Part shown: piece after piece, positions 14,117-18,352 of the stretch
Layout of the letters: every line of letters begins with the position of its first letter
How positions within the stretch are numbered: position 1 is the first letter of the stretch
Source of the DNA: an uncultured Eubacteriales bacterium
GTDB lineage: Bacteria; Bacillota_A; Clostridia; Christensenellales; Aristaeellaceae
Direction of reading: 5' to 3'
Length of the DNA stretch: 18,352 bases
NCBI GenBank assembly: GCA_900313545.1
Contig: OMRS01000250.1
Coordinates: forward strand, 1-18,352
Program-made: the position numbers and the translations under genes
The notes under the pieces: generated by a model
The model's input: only the letters and a program-made list of their open reading frames with translations
What the model was told of the DNA's origin: nothing
The model's database searches: none

Positions 14117-15043
14117 TCAGCAGAGGACCAGGCCCGCGGTCTCCCCGGCCCCGAGGACCAGGTTCATATTCTGAATGGCGGCGCCTGAGGCGCCCTTGCC
14201 AAGATTGTCAAAACGTGCCGTCAGCACGATCCGTTCGCTGCCGCCCTGAACGCTGACCTCCAGATCGTCCCTTCCGGAATAGCGCCCGGCGGAGAGGAAG
14301 CCCTCCTCGTCCACCGCTTCTCCCGCATGGACCAGGCCCTCCCTGTAATAGCCCCGGTAGATGTCCAGAATCTCCTTCGGCGAGGCCTTGAGGGTCTCCC
14401 CGCTCAGCAGAATGCTGACCTCCATGCCGGAATAGTAGGGGGCCACCACCGGACAGAAGACGGGCGCGCGGCTCAGGCCGCAGACCTTCATCACCTCCGG
14501 CAGGTGCTTGTGGTTCTGCGACAGGCCGTACATCCTGGGCGCTTCAAGCAGCGCGCTTCGCCCGGGATCCTCATACTGGGCGATCATCTTTTTCCCGCCG
14601 CCGGAATATCCGGTCAGGGAAACCACCGGCAGACACGCGTCCGCCCCCAGGACGCCCGCTTCCACCAGCGGCGCGGCCAGGGCAATCATCCCCGTGGCGT
14701 GGCAGCCGGGATTGGCGATTCTTCGGGAGGCGGCAATCTTCTCCCGCCGGCCCCCGATCTCCGCAAAGCCGTAGGTCCACCCCCCGGCCGTCCGGTGGGC
14801 GGTGGAGGTGTCGATCACCACCGTCTCCGGATTCTCCACCAGGGTCACCGCCTCCCGCGCCGCGTCATCCGGCAGGCACAGGAACACCACGTCCGCCCGG
14901 TTCATCAGGTCCCTTCGCGCGGCCGGGTCCTTCCGCAGTTCCTGGGGCAGGGTCAGGATCTCCAGATCCTCCCTGGCGGACAGGCGTTCGGCGATCCGCA
15001 GACCCGTCGTTCCGGCGCTTCCATCGATGAATACTTTCTTCAT
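14117..15043 (-). CDS. argC: N-acetyl-gamma-glutamyl-phosphate reductase, short (type 2) form
   Basis: NADPH-dependent reduction of N-acetylglutamyl phosphate to the semialdehyde, the third step of arginine synthesis. It is 308 aa, matching the shorter type 2 AGPR class rather than the ~345-aa form in Bacillus. It has the nucleotide-binding turn GSAGTTG (8-14), the catalytic Cys114 in NPGCHATG, and a basic QNHKHLPE segment with the probable catalytic histidine. [10 protein letters not shown] and TGYSGGGK are also typical. ATG at 15043 has GAGGAG 6 nt upstream. It is first in the argCJBD operon, just after the strong promoter at 15074-15101. Confidence 0.95.
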   Translation of the reverse strand: MKKVFIDGSAGTTGLRIAERLSAREDLEILTLPQELRKDPAARRDLMNRADVVFLCLPDDAAREAVTLVENPETVVIDTSTAHRTAGGWTYGFAEIGGRREKIAASRRIANPGCHATGMIALAAPLVEAGVLGADACLPVVSLTGYSGGGKKMIAQYEDPGRSALLEAPRMYGLSQNHKHLPEVMKVCGLSRAPVFCPVVAPYYSGMEVSILLSGETLKASPKEILDIYRGYYREGLVHAGEAVDEEGFLSAGRYSGRDDLEVSVQGGSERIVLTARFDNLGKGASGAAIQNMNLVLGAGETAGLVLC

Positions 15044-15057
15044 GTTCGGCTCCTCTA

Positions 15058-15070
15058 TGCGTAATATGCA
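15058..15070 (-). promoter_or_regulatory. Candidate ArgR-type operator at the argC transcription start
   Basis: TGCGTAATATGCA is a near-palindrome (TGCR-TA-n-TA-TGCA style) covering the predicted start site near 15067. ArgR boxes are AT-rich palindromes with TGNAT-like half-sites, and TGCAT variants are known in them. Position and shape fit repression by arginine. No regulator gene is in the window. Confidence 0.35.
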
Positions 15071-15073
15071 AGA

Positions 15074-15101
15074 ATTATACAGTCAAACGCGCATATGTCA
15101 A
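15074..15101 (-). promoter_or_regulatory. Promoter of argCJBD
   Basis: On the minus strand, a perfect TTGACA (15096-15101) and a perfect TATAAT (15074-15079) are spaced 16 nt apart. The -35 lies within a perfect inverted repeat, ATATG-TCAAG-CATAT (15094-15108), that could be a repressor site. The predicted leader is about 25 nt, too short for an attenuator or T-box. Confidence 0.78.
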
Positions 15102-15130
15102 GCATATTCCGGAAAATTCTTAAATAAAAT

Positions 15131-15182
15131 ACATGTTTAATGTTTTTCAAATGCATGTTTTGCACAAACGTGCATTTTTGCA
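15131..15182 (-). promoter_or_regulatory. AT-rich palindrome cluster upstream of argC
   Basis: Three short palindromic elements lie 30-80 bp upstream of the argC -35: ACATGTTTAATGT (15131-15143), TGCATGTTTTGCA (15152-15164) and TGCATTTTTGCA (15171-15182). The last two begin 19 nt apart, close to two helical turns, like paired ArgR boxes. The stretch is much more AT-rich than the rest of the window. The operator role is inferred. Confidence 0.35.
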
Positions 15183-15217
15183 GGATATTTCTTTGGTGCA
15201 GGCTTCTCCTCTCACCG

Positions 15218-15246
15218 AAAAAAAGCCCGGGAATGGGTGTTCCCGG
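15218..15246 (-). terminator. Terminator of the amylase-YARHG-PrdX operon
   Basis: A perfect 7-bp stem (CCGGGAA at 15227-15233 with TTCCCGG at 15240-15246) with a 6-nt loop. On the minus strand it runs via GC into seven T residues (15218-15224). It lies about 45 nt after the deacylase stop codon. Confidence 0.85.
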
Positions 15247-15292
15247 ACTATTCTTCACTTTTTGCACGAATCCGGGCCCCTTCCCGCAGGGT

Positions 15293-15853
15293 TCACGCCT
15301 TTGCGGGCTTTCCCAGTTCCACAAACCGCGGGACATGCCGGACCGCCGGAAGAAACACCTCCAGAAGGTCCCGCGTCCTCATCCGGATGCTGCTGGTATT
15401 GACGCAGGGATGGCAGCCGAGGGTTTCGTCCTCCAGCACTTCCCGGTCCACCAGCAGCTCCACGATGCCGTCCGGATCGTTCATCAGGCCCAGCACGGTC
15501 ACGCTCCCCGGGTGCACCCCCAGATACGCCACCATCTTCTCCTCCGGTGCGAAGGAGAGGCGGGCGCTTCCGATCTGTGCGGAGAGCTCCTTCGTCCTGA
15601 AGGGCTTGTCCCCGGGCATCATCAGCAGGTAAAAGCGCGTCATCTGCCGGTTGCAGAGCATCAGGTTCTTGCACATGCGCGTTCCCAGCGCCCGGTCGAT
15701 GTAAAGGCAGGCCTCCATGGTAAAGGCCGCTTCATGGTCCACCCGGTCGTAGGGAATCCCCAGACTCTCCAGCAGATCATAGGTCCGCATCTCCTCCGGG
15801 GCGCGGCCCTCCCCATTTTCCGGACGGCCGCAGTGCAGCTGAAGGTTGTCCAT
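15293..15853 (-). CDS. PrdX-like aminoacyl-tRNA deacylase (YbaK/ProX family)
   Basis: A 186-aa free-standing editing domain of the YbaK/EbsC/ProX superfamily, predicted to hydrolyse mischarged tRNA (for PrdX/ProXp-ala, alanyl-tRNA(Pro)). Conserved features: an N-terminal YDLLESLGIPYDRVDHEAAF, the CKNLMLCNR strand, FAPEEKMVAYLGVHPGSVTVLGLMND (the substrate-pocket region with the GLxND turn) and the late GCHPCVNTSS motif. The short start segment LHCGRPENGEGR resembles that of clostridial relatives, which supports the upstream ATG at 15853 over an internal ATG at 15790. The ATG overlaps the stop codon of the YARHG gene (TGATG), with no good Shine-Dalgarno of its own, so translational coupling is likely. 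The exact tRNA substrate is not proven. Confidence 0.85.
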   Translation of the reverse strand: MDNLQLHCGRPENGEGRAPEEMRTYDLLESLGIPYDRVDHEAAFTMEACLYIDRALGTRMCKNLMLCNRQMTRFYLLMMPGDKPFRTKELSAQIGSARLSFAPEEKMVAYLGVHPGSVTVLGLMNDPDGIVELLVDREVLEDETLGCHPCVNTSSIRMRTRDLLEVFLPAVRHVPRFVELGKPAKA

Positions 15854-16755
15854 CAGCCCACGTCGTCATCGGCGGTGCTGCCGATGCTGAGGGATGCGGA
15901 GGGCACAAAGCCGCGCACCCGCTCTCCGCCCACGTAGGTCTCGATGTAGGCCCATGCATAGCGGTTGTAATAGTTGGTCAGGTAGGTCACCTGCGTCCCT
16001 TCGGGCAGATAGGTGATGGAGGACGCCAGCCTGGCCGGGTCATCCGTCAGGTCGGCACCTGAAAACATGGTGGCCGGCGCATAGGAGAACGACAGATACG
16101 GGCCCTGGGGCTGCCTGCCGCGGATTTCGCCCGCGTCGACATAGCCCACGCGCACGGAGCCGTTGTTGGTCTCATACATCACCAGAATCCAGCCGCTTTC
16201 ATAGCCGCCGTAGAAAATATCGCCGTTGGTGCTGACCATGGCCTTGCCGTTGGCGCCGCGCCAGCTGTCGGCGGAGGGAGCGGAATAGACGGCCAGCTTC
16301 TGCCCGCCGTCCAGATGCAGATACTCAAAGCCCTGCAGGGTGTCAAAGCCGCTGGAATAGCTGTTCCAGATGCTCTTTCCGCCGGGATTGGTGGTTCCCA
16401 TGTCCCGCATGTTCTGGCGGACTTCCTTGCACAGGCGCTCGTTTGCCCATTCCACATTGTTCATCTGCGGATAGCAGGCCCGCTGATTGTCGGGGTCGCT
16501 GTTGGGGACGTACCAGGGGCGTGTCCTGAAATACTGGTCATAGGCGCCGCCGGCCTTGAACACGTAGCCATGCCGCGCAAAAATCTCGTTGAAGATGTAG
16601 CCGATGGACTCATAGTTCCACTGCCAGAGTTCATCCTCCGTCAGATAGCGCGTATTGCTGTCCGGAATAATGTACGCCATGTCAGCCAGTGCCGCAGCAC
16701 CCAGGAGCATCATGGCCAAAGCCAGCGCGAGTGTAGCCAACCATCTTTTTTTCAT
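15853..16755 (-). CDS. Secreted YARHG-domain protein with C-terminal SH3-like region
   Basis: A 300-aa protein with a signal peptide (MKKRW, then a hydrophobic core, with probable cleavage after ALA at residue 24). Residues about 28-108 form a YARHG domain: a run of Asp/Tyr/Leu, then NEIFARHGYVFK (56-67) and a YFRTRPWYVP segment, where the family's YARHG appears as FARHG. Residues about 135-210 are beta-rich with Tyr/Gly repeats, and about 225-295 (YLPEGTQVTYL...WAYIET...RVRGFVPSASL) look like a bacterial SH3 domain, often a wall-binding module. YARHG domains are found in cell-surface proteins; the function is unknown. ATG at 16755 has AGGGGGA about 7 nt upstream. It lies 27 nt after the amylase stop and overlaps the deacylase start, so the three are probably one transcript. 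Confidence 0.85.
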   Translation of the reverse strand: MKKRWLATLALALAMMLLGAAALADMAYIIPDSNTRYLTEDELWQWNYESIGYIFNEIFARHGYVFKAGGAYDQYFRTRPWYVPNSDPDNQRACYPQMNNVEWANERLCKEVRQNMRDMGTTNPGGKSIWNSYSSGFDTLQGFEYLHLDGGQKLAVYSAPSADSWRGANGKAMVSTNGDIFYGGYESGWILVMYETNNGSVRVGYVDAGEIRGRQPQGPYLSFSYAPATMFSGADLTDDPARLASSITYLPEGTQVTYLTNYYNRYAWAYIETYVGGERVRGFVPSASLSIGSTADDDVG

Positions 16756-16776
16756 GTAGATATCCCCCTATTTCAA

Positions 16777-16797
16777 CCGGCTTCAGCCGGCTTTAGT
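16777..16797 (-). repeat. Tandem 10-bp duplication and short hairpin at the amylase stop
   Basis: On the minus strand, AAGCCGGCTG is followed directly by AAGCCGGTTG (one mismatch), spanning the amylase stop codon. CCGGC and GCCGG also form a small 5-bp hairpin with a 4-nt loop. It may be a recent slippage product; a role in spacing amylase and YARHG translation is possible but unproven. Confidence 0.4.
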
Positions 16798-18324
16798 CAC
16801 CCGTTTCTGCGCTTTCTCCGCCGGATCGCAGGTGCGGTGCATGAACGTGGTCTTGAGACGGCGGGCAGCGCGGGCAGTCGTATAGACGCTCGTCTGTCCG
16901 GCATTCACGCGGAACACGCCCCAGCCCCGGGAATCGATGGTCACGCTGTCCTGGCCGCCCAGGACGCTCTGCCAGACCTCGCCGCGGTGGACCCTGCCCA
17001 CATACATGCGCTTTTCAGCCGCCTCCCCGATGGAGATCAGGCAGGCCAGGCCGCTTTCCTTCATCTGGTGCACGCCCTCCCTCGTGAAGCCCAGCACCTT
17101 CTGCTCATCGGCATAGTCGTGCTGTCTTCCGTAGGCGCAGCGGCTGCGCAGCTTCATCAGCATCTCCAGTTCGCTGACCTTCCCGATGCCGCTGTCCGGA
17201 ATGCCGTAAAGGTCCCCGTAGAACACGCAGGGGATGCCTTCCCTGCGCAGCAGGATCAGGCTGTAGGCCATGGACTTGAACCAGCCGTCCACCCAGCTCT
17301 CCAGGGCCTGCCCGGGCTGCGTGTCGTGGTTGTCCACAAACGTCACCGCCATGCGGGGCTCCGTGCCCACCAGGGTCCCTTCAAAGAGGGTCCGCAGGTC
17401 GGCCTCCCCCGGGTGACGGGAAATCTCGGCCAGGCGCATGTGCAGGGGCACGTCAAACAGGGTCAGCTCATGCCCGGTTTCATCCAGATAGTTGCGAAGA
17501 TGCTGAAGGTCCGCGCTCCAGTATTCGCCCACTGTAAACAGCGGCTTGCCGCTGTTTTCCCTCAGGGCGCTGAGCCAGTCCTTCACGTACTCTGCGCTCA
17601 TGTGCTTGACCGCGTCCAGCCGGAAGCCCTGGACACCGGTCTTCTTCAGATACCACTCGCCCCAGCGGATCATCTCCGCCCGGACCTCGGGGTCTCCCAG
17701 ATCCACATTGGCGCCCATCAGGTAGTCAAAATTGCCCAGCTCATCGTCCACATCCTTCGCAAAGGACTTGTCCTCCAGCAGCATCAGATGGTGGCTGGTG
17801 TCCCTGCAGTCATAGTCCACGGAGGAAAACCTTCTGTGGTCCCACACGAAGGAGGAGTATTTTCTTCCCCTGCCGGGAAAGGTGAAGCCAGTATACACCT
17901 CCGCTTCAAAGCTGTCATCTGAAATCTCATTGCGGTTCACGGGATTGACGGACCTGGCCATCACCTTTTCGGTCCGGTCCGCGCCCAGGCGGTGGTTCAT
18001 CACCATATCCGAGAGGGGCTCGATATGCTGGGCCTTCAGCCGCGAGATGGCATCCAGATACTGTTTGAGCGTCCCGTACTTGGTGCGCACGGAGCCCTTC
18101 TGGCGGAATTCGCCCAGATCATACGGGTCATAGACGCCGTATCCCACATCCTTCTTTCCTTCCGTGCCCTTGGTGGCCGGCGGCAGCCAGACCTTGGTGA
18201 TTCCGTCCCTGCGCCACTGCGGGGCCAGATCTCCGATTCTCTTCCAGTGGAGGCCGTCATTGGGCAGGTACCATTCAAAGCCCTGCAGCATGGTTTCATT
18301 TATATGTAAATTTTGCTTATTCAT
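16783..18324 (-). CDS. Cytoplasmic alpha-amylase, GH13 (subfamily 5-like)
   Basis: Hydrolyses internal alpha-1,4 bonds of starch- or glycogen-type glucans. It is 513 aa, the size of bacterial liquefying or intracellular amylases. No signal peptide is present (MNKQNLHINETMLQGFEWYLP), so it is cytoplasmic. GH13 regions: I, DMVMNHR (106-112); II, GFRLDAVKH with nucleophile Asp237; III, GEYW with acid/base Glu267; IV, FVDNHD with Asp334. DVGYGVYDPYDLGEF and ANVDLGDPEV are typical of the subfamily-5 group. Start choice: TTG 18330, ATG 18327 and ATG 18324 are adjacent; 18324 gives the best spacing (7 nt) from AGGGGAG. It is first of three closely spaced genes; the promoter lies beyond the right edge. 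Use of glycogen or imported maltodextrin is inferred. Confidence 0.93.
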   Translation of the reverse strand: MNKQNLHINETMLQGFEWYLPNDGLHWKRIGDLAPQWRRDGITKVWLPPATKGTEGKKDVGYGVYDPYDLGEFRQKGSVRTKYGTLKQYLDAISRLKAQHIEPLSDMVMNHRLGADRTEKVMARSVNPVNRNEISDDSFEAEVYTGFTFPGRGRKYSSFVWDHRRFSSVDYDCRDTSHHLMLLEDKSFAKDVDDELGNFDYLMGANVDLGDPEVRAEMIRWGEWYLKKTGVQGFRLDAVKHMSAEYVKDWLSALRENSGKPLFTVGEYWSADLQHLRNYLDETGHELTLFDVPLHMRLAEISRHPGEADLRTLFEGTLVGTEPRMAVTFVDNHDTQPGQALESWVDGWFKSMAYSLILLRREGIPCVFYGDLYGIPDSGIGKVSELEMLMKLRSRCAYGRQHDYADEQKVLGFTREGVHQMKESGLACLISIGEAAEKRMYVGRVHRGEVWQSVLGGQDSVTIDSRGWGVFRVNAGQTSVYTTARAARRLKTTFMHRTCDPAEKAQKRVTKAG

Positions 18325-18352
18325 CATCAAACTCCCCTTTCTGAGGCACCTG

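Noticed and set aside
15044..15292. T-box or attenuator ahead of argC
   Set aside because: The predicted leader is about 25 nt and no T-box sequence or terminator is visible between promoter and ATG.
16315..17922. A 535-aa plus-strand open frame opposite the amylase and YARHG genes
   Set aside because: The amylase frame carries all four GH13 regions; the opposite frame has no motif.
1..18352. CRISPR array, IS element, tRNA or prophage genes
   Set aside because: No regularly spaced repeats, transposase or integrase motifs, cloverleaf sequences or phage structural genes were found on either strand.

Overview
The window is GC-rich and densely coded. It most likely comes from an anaerobic member of the Firmicutes, class Clostridia. 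Support for this is the oxygen-sensitive class III ribonucleotide reductase pair (NrdD with its radical-SAM activase NrdG), GGAGG-type ribosome binding sites before nearly every gene, an argCJBD arginine operon, a PrdX-type tRNA deacylase, a cytoplasmic GH13 alpha-amylase and a secreted YARHG-domain protein. I cannot place it below class from the sequence alone. No tRNA, rRNA, IS element, prophage or CRISPR array was seen.

Layout. Positions 1-2330 (+): 3' part of nrdD, an intercistronic hairpin, nrdG and a clean intrinsic terminator. Positions 2345-3037 (-): a PPP-type metallophosphoesterase. Positions 3074-5852 (+): a promoter, a structured leader and an 858-aa protein with a KaiC-like N-terminus lacking a P-loop, a PPDK/PEP-synthase ATP-grasp domain and a conserved C-terminal domain; it ends at a bidirectional terminator shared with the next gene. 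Positions 5874-6391 (-): a small secreted protein of unknown function with its own promoter. Positions 6412-8512 (-): a probable operon mntP, O6-alkylguanine-DNA alkyltransferase, alpha/beta hydrolase. Positions 8532-9546 (-): an AEC-family transporter. Positions 9680-10326 (+): a DnaQ-like DEDDh exonuclease, divergent from the transporter. Positions 10327-10809: a roughly 480-bp non-coding gap full of inverted repeats, including a possible multi-helix RNA. Positions 10810-15101 (-): argC-argJ-argB-argD with a strong promoter and candidate ArgR-type palindromes. Positions 15293-18327 (-): alpha-amylase, YARHG-domain secreted protein and PrdX-like deacylase, closely spaced and probably one operon.

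How the genes work together. NrdG makes the glycyl radical on NrdD so that dNTPs can be made without oxygen. ArgC, J, B and D carry out the cyclic acetyl-ornithine pathway from glutamate to ornithine. ArgB has the N-terminal helix and C-terminal signature of arginine-inhibited kinases, so end-product control at that step is predicted. The other genes are housekeeping or accessory functions with no obvious shared pathway.

Most unusual items: the PPDK_N-like protein with a P-loop-less KaiC-like domain, the structured intergenic region at 10364-10516, the inverted-repeat-rich argC upstream region, and the hairpin separating nrdD from nrdG. None amounts to a clearly new multi-gene system.
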